Origin: Marinilongibacter aquaticus
GTDB lineage: Bacteria > Bacteroidota > Bacteroidia > Cytophagales > Spirosomataceae
Reading direction: 5' to 3'
NCBI RefSeq assembly: GCF_020149935.1
Contig: NZ_CP083757.1
Span: forward strand, 248,001 to 312,000
Length of the DNA stretch: 64,000 nt
In this document: piece after piece, positions 42,894 to 52,182 of the stretch
How positions within the stretch are numbered: the first letter of the stretch is position 1
Layout: every line of letters starts with the position of its first letter
Program-made: the position numbers and the translations under genes
The notes under the pieces: generated by a model
What the model was told of the DNA's origin: nothing
Database searches by the model: none
The model's input: only the letters and a program-made list of their open reading frames with translations

Positions 42894-43268
42894 GATTGAA
42901 AGGCGTTCAAATAAATTATGGTGCTAAGTAAGTTTGAATTGAGTGAGAAAAACAAGGAAACGGGGGCAATTTTTTATGAAAAACTCAATAGACTTTGAAA
43001 TCCATGGACTTAATGGGAAATTGTCTGTTTTGCCTTGAATACCTATAACTTAGGGTTCTAAACGTTTAATTTTCAAGGCTTTAATTTTTCTTCAAAATGT
43101 AATTTCAAATGTGGCCTTTCTTCAATTGGAGAGTAAAGCTTTACACCATTCATGCTGGTAAAGAATTCGTGTATATACTTTTTCAAAACACAATTATTGT
43201 GCTTAGCTTGTGCTCTTCGAAAGACTTTGCGAGTAATTCATTCAAAATTTTCAACTCAAATGAGGGCG
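42894..43268. other. intergenic region before the beta-helix gene
   Basis: About 375 AT-rich bases between two divergent genes. An in-frame extension of the beta-helix gene back to 43152 has non-protein-like composition and precedes a clear signal peptide, so it is treated as non-coding. No promoter consensus was identified. Confidence 0.5.
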
Positions 43269-44417
43269 ATGAAACGAATTTTATTGGCCGCTTTTTTGCT
43301 TTCCGCAGTGACCGTAATGGCCCAGAAGGAAGTGCAAAAAGCCATTCAAACCGATTTTATCTTGGCCGAAAATGGCAGTACCATTCAGCTTCCCGAGGGG
43401 CATTTTATTATAGAGGGTACTTTGTCCATTGAAGGGAAAAACGATATAAAGATAAAGGGTGCGGGAATTGGCAAAACGATACTCGATTTCAAAGACCAAA
43501 CAGAAGGTGCAGAAGGCCTTCGTTTGTCCAATATGGAAAATGTGCTTCTGGAAGGTTTGAGTGTTCGCAATGCCAAGGGCGATGCCGTGAAAGCCATGCA
43601 CGTGAAAAATGTGCATTTCAAAAATGTTGAAACCAGTTGGGACGGAAAGCCCAAGGCCAGCAATGGAGCATACGGTTTGTATCCCGTGCTTTGCGAAGGC
43701 GTGATTATCGAATCTTGCACGGCGAAAGGGGCTTCGGATGCAGGAATATACGTAGGGCAATCGAAGAATATTGAAGTGTTCAATTGCAAAGCCATTCAAA
43801 ATGTGGCCGGAATAGAAATAGAAAACAGCTTGAATGCGGAGGTGCACGACAATGAAAGCACCGACAATACGGGTGGCGTTTTGGTTTTCGATTTGCCCGA
43901 TTTGATTCAGAAAAAGGGTGGAAACGTGAAAGTGTACGACAATTATATTCACGATAACAATTACGTGAACTTTGCACCGAAAGGCAATATTGTGGGCAAA
44001 GTGCCGCAGGGTACGGGCGTGCTGATTCTGGCGACATCGGATGTGGAGATTTACAACAATAAAATCGAGAACAACCGCAGTATGGGTGTGGGGCTCATTT
44101 CGTATTATATGACTGAAAATCCGATAAAAGACGAAGAATATTATCCTTACCCGACAAAAATCACAATCCGCGACAATGCCTTCAGTCGCCAGCATAGAAA
44201 AGCTACGGGCAAAGGGCGTATGGGGAAAATGTACCGTTTTGTCTTGAAGTTTGGCAAGGATGTGCCTTTTGTGCAGTGGGACGGAATACACGATCCGCAA
44301 AACACGGATTGGGTCTTTTGCATGAAAGACAATGTAAACCAAAGTTTTGTGAACATGGATGCAGAAAATAATTTCAAAGGAATGAATAGGGATCTTGAAT
44401 TGTACAACTGTCAATAA
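43269..44417 (+). CDS. exported parallel beta-helix protein (TIGR03805-like)
   Basis: 382 residues from the ATG at 43269; MKRILLAAFLLSAVTVMAQ is the signal peptide. The mature protein is a right-handed parallel beta-helix with repeated turns: FIIEGTLSIEGKNDIKIKGAG, LRLSNMENVLLEGLSVRNAKGDAV, AGIYVGQSKNIEVFNCKAIQN, VAGIEIENSLNAEVHDNEST and GTGVLILATSDVEIYNNKIENN. It matches the family (TIGR03805) that is regularly encoded next to a cytochrome-c-like protein (TIGR03806). That partner is two genes downstream here (44968). The function of the pair is unknown; carbohydrate binding or lysis is typical of beta-helices. Confidence 0.82.
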   Translation: MKRILLAAFLLSAVTVMAQKEVQKAIQTDFILAENGSTIQLPEGHFIIEGTLSIEGKNDIKIKGAGIGKTILDFKDQTEGAEGLRLSNMENVLLEGLSVRNAKGDAVKAMHVKNVHFKNVETSWDGKPKASNGAYGLYPVLCEGVIIESCTAKGASDAGIYVGQSKNIEVFNCKAIQNVAGIEIENSLNAEVHDNESTDNTGGVLVFDLPDLIQKKGGNVKVYDNYIHDNNYVNFAPKGNIVGKVPQGTGVLILATSDVEIYNNKIENNRSMGVGLISYYMTENPIKDEEYYPYPTKITIRDNAFSRQHRKATGKGRMGKMYRFVLKFGKDVPFVQWDGIHDPQNTDWVFCMKDNVNQSFVNMDAENNFKGMNRDLELYNCQ

Positions 44418-44425
44418 AGAAAAAA

Positions 44426-44971
44426 ATGGCCAAAAAATTTGATCAGATTTCAGACGATTTGCAAAACTTCATTGCAAAACAAAAGATATTTTTTGTAGGA
44501 ACGGCCATGGCCGATGGCCATGTGAATGTATCGCCCAAAGGCACGGATTCTCTTCGTGTGCTGGACAGCAACCGCATTGTGTGGAGAAACCTAACGGGAT
44601 CGGGGAATGAAACGGCTGTGCATTTGGAGCATATCAACCGCATCACGCTCATGTGGTGTGCTTTTGAAGGCAAACCGCTTATTCTGCGATGCTACGGAAC
44701 GGCCAAGGTGTACCACGAAAATGACGCGGCTTTCGATGAGTTGAATGCTCTCTTTTCTGCCCATACCGGAGCACGTCAAATTTTTGATGTACAGGTTGAT
44801 CTTGTGCAAACTTCTTGTGGATACGCGGTTCCGTTTATGGATTACAAAGAAGACAGGGATGTGTTGGACAAGTGGGCGGCACACAAAGGCCGGGAAGGCA
44901 TTCGCGAATATTGGGAAGAAAAGAATAGCTACAGTTTGGATGGGAAAGCTTCGGGAATTACAACGAAATGA
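44426..44971 (+). CDS. pyridoxamine 5'-phosphate oxidase family protein
   Basis: A 181-residue protein with the FMN-binding split-barrel fold: FIAKQKIFFVGTAMADGHVNVSPKGTDSL, RIVWRNLTGSGNETAVHLEHINRITLMWCAFEG, and a C-terminal WAAHKGREGIREYWEEKNS block. Distinct from PdxH in length and motifs; such proteins bind FMN or F420 and reduce small substrates. It overlaps the cytochrome gene by four bases and is placed between the two members of the TIGR03805/TIGR03806 pair. Confidence 0.85.
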   Translation: MAKKFDQISDDLQNFIAKQKIFFVGTAMADGHVNVSPKGTDSLRVLDSNRIVWRNLTGSGNETAVHLEHINRITLMWCAFEGKPLILRCYGTAKVYHENDAAFDELNALFSAHTGARQIFDVQVDLVQTSCGYAVPFMDYKEDRDVLDKWAAHKGREGIREYWEEKNSYSLDGKASGITTK

Positions 44972-46041
44972 AAAGCATTCCAATCTTTCTTTCGCTCTTG
45001 CTTTTTGTCGGGTTTCAGAGCTTCCGTACAGCCGAAAGGCCCAAATCAAAGCTTTCTGAATATGGCTTTTTTCAAGGGGAATTGAATAAGCTTGTGCCCG
45101 CAGAAAATGTACAGCCTTATTCGCTGAAAACACCTTTGTTCAGCGATTATGCTCAAAAATTACGTTTTTTCGTTTTGCCCAAAGGCGAAAAGATTGCCTA
45201 CAACGCCAAGGAGGTCCTGGGTTTTCCAGTAGGCAGTGTGCTGATCAAAACATTTTATTATCCACTCGATTTCAGAAGACCAACAAAAGGCCGACGGCTG
45301 ATCGAAACCCGTTTGCTTTTGCATGAAAAAGAAGGCTGGAAAGCCCTCGATTACTTGTGGAATGAAGAGCAAAACGAAGCTTTTTTGGAAGTGGCTGGCG
45401 AGACCCTGGAAGTGAAATACACCGATTGGAACGGCAAGAAAAGAAAACATGCCTACAGTGTGCCCAATTTGAACCAATGCAAAGGTTGTCACAATTACAA
45501 CGAGCAATTGAGGCCAATCGGGCCTTCGGCGAGGCAATTGAACTCCATTTTGGAGAAACCAAAATTCCTGAGCCATGAAGCTGCTTCGGAGTATCATACT
45601 GGAAATCAATTGAAAAATTGGAGCAAAGCGGGCTGGATGGATGGCCTACCCCTTACCAAGGAAATTCCTGAAATTGCCGATTGGCAAGATGCCCAAAACT
45701 ACAGTTATGCCGAAAGGGCCAGAGCTTGGCTCGATATCAACTGTGCCCATTGCCACAGACCCGAAGGACCTGCAAACAGTTCGGGATTGAACTTGAGTAT
45801 GCACAACGAAGACCCGACTGCTCTCGGTATTCTGAAAACACCTGTGGCGGCGGGCCGAGCGGCCGCAAATATGAAATACGACATTGTACCGGGCGATGCC
45901 CATGCGTCCATTTTGGTGAATCGTTTACAGTCTACCGATCCGGGTGTGATGATGCCAGAGCTTGGGCGAAAAACCGTTCACGAAGAAAGTTTGAGCCTGA
46001 TTATCGATTGGATAAACAGCATGCCCGCGGCCAAAAATTGA
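44968..46041 (+). CDS. diheme cytochrome c-like exported protein (SO2930 / TIGR03806 family)
   Basis: 357 residues with a signal peptide (MKSIPIFLSLLLFVGFQSFR). Two CxxCH haem sites: NLNQCKGCHNYNEQL (about 171) and DINCAHCHRPEGPAN (about 260). The N-terminal half (LSEYGFFQGELNKLVPAENVQPYSLKTPLFSDYAQKLRFFVLPKGEKI) is the characteristic TIGR03806 segment. The C-terminal haem domain ends with VMMPELGRKTVHEESLSLIIDWI, where the Met is a likely axial ligand. Periplasmic electron transfer; its substrate is unknown. Confidence 0.88.
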   Translation: MKSIPIFLSLLLFVGFQSFRTAERPKSKLSEYGFFQGELNKLVPAENVQPYSLKTPLFSDYAQKLRFFVLPKGEKIAYNAKEVLGFPVGSVLIKTFYYPLDFRRPTKGRRLIETRLLLHEKEGWKALDYLWNEEQNEAFLEVAGETLEVKYTDWNGKKRKHAYSVPNLNQCKGCHNYNEQLRPIGPSARQLNSILEKPKFLSHEAASEYHTGNQLKNWSKAGWMDGLPLTKEIPEIADWQDAQNYSYAERARAWLDINCAHCHRPEGPANSSGLNLSMHNEDPTALGILKTPVAAGRAAANMKYDIVPGDAHASILVNRLQSTDPGVMMPELGRKTVHEESLSLIIDWINSMPAAKN

Positions 46042-46112
46042 TTTATCTTGTCGCCCGAATAAAATAAATGCCCCGCTATTCGTTTTTAAGGGCATTGAAA
46101 CGCTTAAAGTTT

Positions 46113-47186
46113 ATGAAGAAAATCGCTTTTTTCGGCGTAATGATATGTACTGTGTGGGCTTGCAAAAAGGATGAGGTCACTTTGCCCTCGAGCGAGTTTT
46201 TCCCCGGTGAAAATGCAATTCAAGAAGAGTGGGGTATTCCTTTAGATGAAATCGTTGAAGGGCAAACGGGTAAAGATGGCATCGTTTCGATCGATGAGCC
46301 CATTGTGGTTTCTGCCGATTCGGCAGGAACTTTGGCTTTATTGCAGGACAATGACGTGGTTTTAGGCATTTGGTCGGATACTGAGGCAAGGGCCTATCCT
46401 CAAAAAATACTCAATTATCATGAGGTCATAAACGATCGCTTTTCAGGAGAAAACATCAGTGTCACGTATGCTGTATTGACGGGCTCGGGTGTTGTCTTTC
46501 GCTCGGGAAACGATTTTGGCGTGTCGGGTTTGGTGTACAATTCGAATTCGATTTATTACGACAAAGAAAGCAGTGAGCTGTGGTCGCAATTGAAAGAAGA
46601 ATGCATCAACGGTGCTGCTTTGGGGGCTTCGGCAGAAACCATCCCTTTTATTCAAGTGACATGGGGCGAGTGGAAAAAATGGTTTCCCGAAACAACGGTG
46701 GTGGTTTACGATGAAGAGAATGCCATTCCAGATTATGACCAATATCCGTATGGCGATTATTTGCAGACCGACTCCTTGCTTTTTCCGCTTAATGATACCC
46801 TATCGGGTTTTCCATTGAAAGAGGAAGTGCTGGCCGTTTGGGGAGACAGCGAATCGAAAGTGTTGCGTTTTCAGGATTTCGGTTCTTCGATAAACTATCA
46901 GACATTTCAATTGGATGGACAGGATAAAATAGCCATCGGGTCGATTGGGCAAAAGTTCATGTGCGTGTACAATGCATTAAGCGAAAATGGCGATTTTATT
47001 CAGGTGGACGAAATACTGTTGGGTCAGGAGCCGGGAATGCTTCTCAGGGATACTTTTGGTTCTGTTTGGAATATCCGTGGCGAGGCCGTTTCGGGTTCGC
47101 GGAAAGGGGATAAAATTGAAATGCCGAAACAGCAATTGGCTTATGCATTTGCCCTGAATGCATTTTATCCTCAACTTTTTGAGTGA
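46113..47186 (+). CDS. DUF3179 lipoprotein
   Basis: The frame is open from 46068, but MKKIAFFGVMICTVWACKKDE at 46113 is a lipoprotein signal (lipobox VWAC); 357 residues. DUF3179 features: VVLGIWSDTEARAYPQKILNYHEVIND, VTYAVLTGSGVVFRSG, FGVSGLVYNSNSIYYDKESSELWSQL, and TFGSVWNIRGEAVSGSRKGDKIEM near the C-terminus. The family occurs widely in periplasmic or surface proteins without established function. Follows the cytochrome gene by 71 bases and probably belongs to the same transcript. Confidence 0.83.
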   Translation: MKKIAFFGVMICTVWACKKDEVTLPSSEFFPGENAIQEEWGIPLDEIVEGQTGKDGIVSIDEPIVVSADSAGTLALLQDNDVVLGIWSDTEARAYPQKILNYHEVINDRFSGENISVTYAVLTGSGVVFRSGNDFGVSGLVYNSNSIYYDKESSELWSQLKEECINGAALGASAETIPFIQVTWGEWKKWFPETTVVVYDEENAIPDYDQYPYGDYLQTDSLLFPLNDTLSGFPLKEEVLAVWGDSESKVLRFQDFGSSINYQTFQLDGQDKIAIGSIGQKFMCVYNALSENGDFIQVDEILLGQEPGMLLRDTFGSVWNIRGEAVSGSRKGDKIEMPKQQLAYAFALNAFYPQLFE

Positions 47187-47217
47187 AATTAAGTAAGCGG
47201 CCTAGGAAATAATTTGA

Positions 47218-47225
47218 TACCTTTG
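47218..47225 (+). promoter_or_regulatory. -7 promoter element upstream of the pyrophosphatase gene
   Basis: TACCTTTG matches the Bacteroidota -7 consensus. It lies 17 bases before the ATG at 47243, implying a very short leader. No -33 TTTG at good spacing. Confidence 0.35.
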
Positions 47226-47242
47226 CCGAAATGAAAATTTGA

Positions 47243-47860
47243 ATGAAACCAGTTTATAAAGCACATCCTTGGCACGGTATACCCATCGGCGACCAAGTTC
47301 CCCATTTTGTGAATACATTTATTGAGATTGTCCCGTCGGATACCATCAAATACGAGGTGGACAAGGACACGGGATATTTGAAAATAGATCGTCCGCAAAA
47401 ATACTCAAACATTATTCCTTCGCTCTACGGATTTATTCCGCAAACCTATTGTGGAAGACGCGTGGCAGACTTGGCTTTGGAAAACGGGGCCCAGAATGTA
47501 AAGATTGGAGACGGAGATCCGCTGGATATCTGTGTACTTTCTTCGCACCACATTCCCCATGGCGATATCCTTTTGCAAGCCCGTCCAATTGGCGGATTGT
47601 GTTTGGTCGATAAGCTCGAAGCCGACGATAAAATCATTGCCGTTTTGGTGGGTGATCATATTTACGGGAAATATCAAGATTTATCCGAATTGCCGGATGA
47701 AGTAATTCACCGTTTAAATCACTATTTCCTTACCTACAAAAATTTGCCAGACGAACCGAAGCAATGTGAAATCGCTTACGATTACGGCGTAGAACATGCA
47801 GGCAAAGTGATCAAAGCCTCGATGGAAGACTATCGCGATTTGATCTTCAAGCCCATGTAA
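47243..47860 (+). CDS. ppa: inorganic pyrophosphatase, family I
   Basis: A 205-residue cytoplasmic enzyme hydrolysing PPi to phosphate. Family I signature: PSLYGFIPQTYCG with catalytic Tyr, DGDPLDICVLSSHHI with the three Asp metal ligands, IGGLCLVDKLEADDKIIAVLVGD with further Asp residues. The length matches bacterial family I members with a slightly longer N-terminus. Preceded by its own -7-like promoter. Followed by an inverted repeat at 47883-47920. Confidence 0.93.
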   Translation: MKPVYKAHPWHGIPIGDQVPHFVNTFIEIVPSDTIKYEVDKDTGYLKIDRPQKYSNIIPSLYGFIPQTYCGRRVADLALENGAQNVKIGDGDPLDICVLSSHHIPHGDILLQARPIGGLCLVDKLEADDKIIAVLVGDHIYGKYQDLSELPDEVIHRLNHYFLTYKNLPDEPKQCEIAYDYGVEHAGKVIKASMEDYRDLIFKPM

Positions 47861-47882
47861 TTCAATACAAAATCCGAGGTGG

Positions 47883-47920
47883 TTAAAACGATCATTTGCA
47901 CAGGCCGATGATTGTTTTAA
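47883..47920. repeat. inverted repeat downstream of ppa
   Basis: Arms 47883-47895 (TTAAAACGATCAT) and 47908-47920 (ATGATTGTTTTAA) pair over 13 bp with one G-T wobble, separated by 12 bases. AT-rich and not followed by a strong T run, so it may be a weak terminator of ppa or an operator before the FGE-like gene. Confidence 0.45.
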
Positions 47921-47965
47921 TCATTTTGGTGCCCTATTAAAATTGAAAATGAATAAGATACCCAC

Positions 47966-48928
47966 ATGAAATTAACCTTTATTTCAGCCATGTTGGCTTC
48001 TCTGTTGATCTGGAAGCCCACAGTGGAAAAAGAATCTTTCGAACCCTATACCGAAACCATTCCGAATACAAAACATAAGTTTGAAATGGTCTGTATTCCC
48101 GCAGGAAAATTCCTGATGGGCAGCCCTGCAAACGAAGCCAACAGAAACGAAGACGAGGGCCCTCAAAAACAAGTGGAATTGGATGCCTTTTGGATGGCTC
48201 CTTACGAACTGACTTGGGATTTGTTTCTCGTCTATCAAAACAGAGAGTTGGAAATTGATCCTCAAAAGGCAGTAGATGCTGTTTCTCGCCCGACAAAGCC
48301 CTATGTGGAAATGTCTTTTGGGCAAGGTAAAAACGGAGGGTTTCCGGTGTGTAATGTGACACAATATTCGGCTCGCTCTTTTTGTAAATGGTTGTATTTG
48401 AAAACAGGCCATTTTTATCGCTTGCCTACCGAAGCTGAATGGGAATATGCTGCGAAAGCCGGAAGCAAAACCGCATGGAGTTTTGGCGATGAGGCCGGTC
48501 AATTGGGCGAATACGCCTGGTTCTTTGAAAACTCGGACGGTGCTTATAAAAAAGTAGGGCAGAAAAAGCCCAATGCATGGGGGCTATACGATATGTACGG
48601 CAATGTGGCCGAATGGACTTCCGATCAGTATACGGCAGATTTGTTCAAAAATCTGAAGGACGGTGAAAAATTCAGTCTCAAACAACCCAAAACACTTTAT
48701 CCGATAACTATAAAAGGGGGACATTGGGATAGCGATCCTCAGGAAACACGTTCGGCGGCCCGTTGGCCATCAAGTGCCAAATTGAAACAAAGAGATCCGC
48801 AAATTCCGAAGTCGGATTGGTGGCTTACCGACGCTCCTTTTGTAGGTTTTCGTTTGGTGCGACCTCTGCACGAACCCAGTAAATCGGAAATTGAGGCGTA
48901 CTTTGCCCCACCGCCCAAAGACAAGTAG
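47966..48928 (+). CDS. exported FGE-sulfatase-like protein lacking the catalytic Cys
   Basis: A 320-residue protein with an N-terminal signal ([20 protein letters not shown]). The formylglycine-generating/SUMF1 fold: [45 protein letters not shown] (split here as [10 protein letters not shown] and [20 protein letters not shown]), [15 protein letters not shown] and [15 protein letters not shown]. The terminal block reads [18 protein letters not shown], where true enzymes have Cys at the Thr position (GGSW...CRSAxR). So it cannot make formylglycine by the known mechanism and is more like the Gld-type or structural FGE-domain proteins of Bacteroidota. It may bind sugars or serve in the envelope. 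Confidence 0.85.
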   Translation: MKLTFISAMLASLLIWKPTVEKESFEPYTETIPNTKHKFEMVCIPAGKFLMGSPANEANRNEDEGPQKQVELDAFWMAPYELTWDLFLVYQNRELEIDPQKAVDAVSRPTKPYVEMSFGQGKNGGFPVCNVTQYSARSFCKWLYLKTGHFYRLPTEAEWEYAAKAGSKTAWSFGDEAGQLGEYAWFFENSDGAYKKVGQKKPNAWGLYDMYGNVAEWTSDQYTADLFKNLKDGEKFSLKQPKTLYPITIKGGHWDSDPQETRSAARWPSSAKLKQRDPQIPKSDWWLTDAPFVGFRLVRPLHEPSKSEIEAYFAPPPKDK

Positions 48929-48951
48929 ATGTGAATACGTATTGTTTATAT

Positions 48952-48982
48952 AAAATGGCCTTTCTCTTAGGCCATTTTTTTT
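48952..48982 (+). terminator. rho-independent terminator after FGE-like gene
   Basis: Arms 48952-48961 (AAAATGGCCT) and 48969-48978 (AGGCCATTTT) with a 7-base loop and continuing T run to 48982. Confidence 0.83.
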
Positions 48983-49017
48983 TACTTTTATCTGATTTTT
49001 AATTCAATCCTTAATCA

Positions 49018-50319
49018 ATGAAAGATATAAACAGAAGAAACTTCATTAAAAACGCGGCATTGGCCACAGGAACATCAGTTTTGGCAACGAGTCCATTCAT
49101 GAGTTCGGCCTTTTATCATCAGAGTGCCGACGAAATCAAAGTCGCTCTTATTGGATGCGGTGGTCGCGGAACAGGGGCCGCTTTTCAGGCTTTGAGTGTA
49201 AAAGAGAATGTAAAATTGGTCGCGATGGCGGATGCCTTCCGCGATCGTTTGGATTCGAGCTACGAAAACTTGACCAAAGGTAAAGCAGGTGCTCGTGTAG
49301 ACGTACCCGAAGAGCATAAATTCGTGGGCTTCGACGCCTACAAAAAAGCCATGCAATTGGCCGATGTGGTGATTTTGACTACACCTCCGGGTTTCCGTCC
49401 CATTCATTTCGAAGAGGCCGTAAGACAGAATAAGCACATATTCATGGAAAAACCCGTAGCTACAGATGCTCCAGGTATTCGTCGTGTATTGGATGCTGCC
49501 GAAGTGGCCAAAAAGAAGAACCTGAAAGTGGTTGTGGGTCTGCAAAGACATTACCAAACGTCGTATCTCGAAACGTACAAACGTGTGATCGATCAAGGCA
49601 TGATCGGTGACATTGTTTCGGCAAGATGTTATTGGAACAACGACGGCGTATGGGTGAAGCCGCGTCAGGCTGGAATGACGGAGATGGAATACCAAATGCG
49701 TAACTGGTATTATTTTGTGTGGCTCTGTGGTGATCACATTGCCGAGCAGCACATTCACAATATCGATGTAGTGAACTGGTTTAAAGGTGGATATCCTACG
49801 CAAGCTATTGGAATCGGTGGGCGTGAAGTACGAAAAGGCAAAGAGTATGGCGAGATATTCGATCACCATGTGGTGGAATTTGAATATGCTGATGGCATGA
49901 TTTTGAATAGCCAATGTCGTCACCAGCCCGGTACGGTGGCCAATGTGTCTGAGCACCTGATCGGTACAAAAGGAAAAGCCACAGAAGGCCGCATTATGGA
50001 CCTGAAAGGCAATACACTTTGGAGACACCGCGATCGTGACGACATCAACCCTTATCAGCAAGAGCACAATTACCTTTTCAACTGTATCGTGAACGACATT
50101 CCTGTAAACGATGCAGAACGTGGAGCGATGAGTACCATGACCTCGATTTTGGGACGTATGGCCACGTATTCGGGTAAGAAAGTAACCATGGAAGAAGCAT
50201 TGGCTTCAGACATCTCATTGGCTCCAGAAGCCTTTACATGGGATACTTTGCCGAAGTCGCTGCCCGATGAAAATGGTTTCTATAAAATACCGGTTCCGGG
50301 TAAATTCCAGGCGGTTTAA
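49018..50319 (+). CDS. Tat-exported Gfo/Idh/MocA family oxidoreductase
   Basis: A 433-residue protein with a Tat signal (KDINRRNFIKNAALATGTSVLATSPF). Nucleotide-binding Rossmann motif IKVALIGCGGRGTGAAFQA, VILTTPPGFRPIHFEEAV, FMEKPVATDAPGIRRVL with the conserved EKP Lys, and GLQRHYQTSYLETYKRVID with catalytic-type His. The family oxidises or reduces sugars and cyclitols with NAD(P); exported members carry tightly bound cofactor. Likely acts in periplasmic keto-sugar metabolism with DUF1080 and isomerase-type proteins such as those at 22109 and 19591, although these are not adjacent. Confidence 0.92.
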   Translation: MKDINRRNFIKNAALATGTSVLATSPFMSSAFYHQSADEIKVALIGCGGRGTGAAFQALSVKENVKLVAMADAFRDRLDSSYENLTKGKAGARVDVPEEHKFVGFDAYKKAMQLADVVILTTPPGFRPIHFEEAVRQNKHIFMEKPVATDAPGIRRVLDAAEVAKKKNLKVVVGLQRHYQTSYLETYKRVIDQGMIGDIVSARCYWNNDGVWVKPRQAGMTEMEYQMRNWYYFVWLCGDHIAEQHIHNIDVVNWFKGGYPTQAIGIGGREVRKGKEYGEIFDHHVVEFEYADGMILNSQCRHQPGTVANVSEHLIGTKGKATEGRIMDLKGNTLWRHRDRDDINPYQQEHNYLFNCIVNDIPVNDAERGAMSTMTSILGRMATYSGKKVTMEEALASDISLAPEAFTWDTLPKSLPDENGFYKIPVPGKFQAV

Positions 50320-50329
50320 GATGATTAAA

Positions 50330-50365
50330 AAATTGGGTTTTAGGCTTGTGCCTAAGACCCAATTT
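50330..50365. terminator. bidirectional terminator between the Gfo/Idh/MocA and acyl-CoA reductase genes
   Basis: Arms 50330-50345 (AAATTGGGTTTTAGGC) and 50350-50365 (GCCTAAGACCCAATTT) pair over 16 bp with one wobble and a 4-base loop. The second arm includes the last codons and the stop of the minus-strand acyl-CoA reductase gene (stop at 50352-50354). Confidence 0.75.
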
Positions 50366-51353
50366 CATTTAAAAAATCAAGGGTATTCAAGCCATCGGCG
50401 AAATCGTTCAGCTTTGGCGATTGACTCCCTCCAAAGGGCGTGAAATTTTGTCCAACCACACACTGAATCTTCTCCTCTTGTGCCTTCAACTTGGCCTCAA
50501 GATCCTCAGCGGATTGATATCTTTCGTAATACACAACACTCAACGGGCTGACCAAAGCCTGATCCTCCTTTAGCATCAGAAAGCCATTGTCGAAATGGTG
50601 ATCCCCATTGATAAGGTAAATGGATTTGTTGTAGTCGTAATTGTTGTTGTATTTGTGGTGAATTTTAATGCTGTTCCAATATTCTATCGATTCGAAAAAT
50701 GTATCGAATACGTAATCTTCGGGGACGAAAAGCTTGGATACATTTCTGCAGCCCAACCCGAAATATTGAAAGATGTCGTTGCCCAAATTTCTCAGATCAG
50801 AGTTGCTTTCGAGGCCTGTCAAAACAGCTACCGAGCTTCTGTTTTTTCTAATAATGTGAGGCTTTTTACTGAAATAGTATTCGAAATAACGGGCTGTATT
50901 GTCGCTTCCCGTGGCGATGTATGCATCTGCAGCATTCAATCTTTCCACGACTTCGATTTGCTCTTCTATTCGCGAATCCATTTCGATGAGTTTACGAATC
51001 ACCATCCGCATCAATATGCTGTCGCTGCTACTGAGTTTCAGTAGGGCTTTATGCCCGGTGAGCAGCACGCAAATGAGGTCGTGAAAGCCAACAAGCGGAA
51101 TATTGCCTGCGGCCACGATGCCGATCTTTTTTGGCTCAACTTCCTTTAAATTGATCGAGAATTGTTCAAGTGCTGTTTTATCGAGATAATTTGAAGCGAT
51201 ATTGTGCAAAGAAAGGAGTACATTGTCTTCGGTAAACCATCCGTTTTCATTTTTTGCCCTGGCGGCCCAATCTCGCAATTCTGCTTCATTTTTCGGATCA
51301 CGTAGAAAATCCCCAAATGTATCCAATAGTACTATTCTTTCTTTTCGTGTCAT
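50352..51353 (-). CDS. LuxC-like acyl-CoA reductase
   Basis: A 333-residue protein of the acyl-CoA reductase family (PF05893, aldehyde dehydrogenase-like). Features are KKIGIVAAGNIPLVGFHDLICVLLTGHKALLKLSSSD (nucleotide loop and PxxG), RKNRSSVAVLTG, and the catalytic Cys202 in FQYFGLGCRNVSKLFVPED. It would reduce an acyl-CoA to aldehyde with NADPH. Divergent from a ferredoxin gene, with about 110 bases between their starts. In Bacteroidota I recall this divergent pair as common. Physiological substrate unknown. Confidence 0.87.
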   Translation of the reverse strand: MTRKERIVLLDTFGDFLRDPKNEAELRDWAARAKNENGWFTEDNVLLSLHNIASNYLDKTALEQFSINLKEVEPKKIGIVAAGNIPLVGFHDLICVLLTGHKALLKLSSSDSILMRMVIRKLIEMDSRIEEQIEVVERLNAADAYIATGSDNTARYFEYYFSKKPHIIRKNRSSVAVLTGLESNSDLRNLGNDIFQYFGLGCRNVSKLFVPEDYVFDTFFESIEYWNSIKIHHKYNNNYDYNKSIYLINGDHHFDNGFLMLKEDQALVSPLSVVYYERYQSAEDLEAKLKAQEEKIQCVVGQNFTPFGGSQSPKLNDFADGLNTLDFLNEIGS

Positions 51354-51409
51354 TATTCAAATGTCTGGTTCAGAATTTAGAATTTCAGGCAAAAATACTA
51401 AGCTCTTGA

Positions 51410-51817
<408 letters not shown>

Positions 51818-51838
51818 TCGATAATAATTTTGGTTTGA

Positions 51839-51869
51839 ATCCCATCCTTTTTGGATGGGATTTTTTTTT
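51839..51869 (+). terminator. rho-independent terminator after the ferredoxin gene
   Basis: Perfect 9-bp arms ATCCCATCC (51839-51847) and GGATGGGAT (51853-51861), TTTTT loop, and T9 tract to 51869. Confidence 0.9.
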
Positions 51870-52135
51870 GCTCGTCTCCTGCTTTTATTCCCCTTCAAAG
51901 GCTAATTATTTAAATAATTGAAATATTATGAGAAAGTATTGTTCTCGTTTAATATTATTTTAAGGGAAATTTTATATAAACAAAATGAGTGTTTAAATTC
52001 ATATATTCGTTGATAATACCAATGAGCAATATTTAATGTTTTATTGTATCTGAATTATGATATAATGTTTTGTGATTGAAAACGGGTCTGACAAAAGCAC
52101 AATTGTATTGTGGTTTTGTTGTACTCAAAAAAGCA
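51870..52135. other. AT-rich intergenic region between two terminators
   Basis: About 265 strongly AT-rich bases between the ferredoxin terminator and the hairpin at 52136. No coding frame, RNA gene or repeat is recognised. Confidence 0.5.
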
Positions 52136-52160
52136 AAAACCCACTAGTTTAGTGGGTTTT
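52136..52160. terminator. terminator after the EutBC-like gene (possibly bidirectional)
   Basis: Arms 52136-52145 (AAAACCCACT) and 52151-52160 (AGTGGGTTTT) with a 5-base loop. On the minus strand it is followed by TTTTTGCTTTTTT-like sequence (52128-52136); on the plus strand by TTTTTC. Confidence 0.8.
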
Positions 52161-52182
52161 TCTTATTTACTGCCAGCCGTTA

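Noticed and set aside
43281-44414. Long minus-strand open frame of about 377 codons antisense to the beta-helix gene
   Set aside because: Composition is His/Ile/Phe-rich without domains; it is the antisense reflection of a repetitive, well-supported plus-strand gene with a signal peptide.
49075-50067. Minus-strand open frame of about 330 codons antisense to the Gfo/Idh/MocA gene
   Set aside because: No family features; the opposite strand encodes a full-length, motif-complete oxidoreductase.
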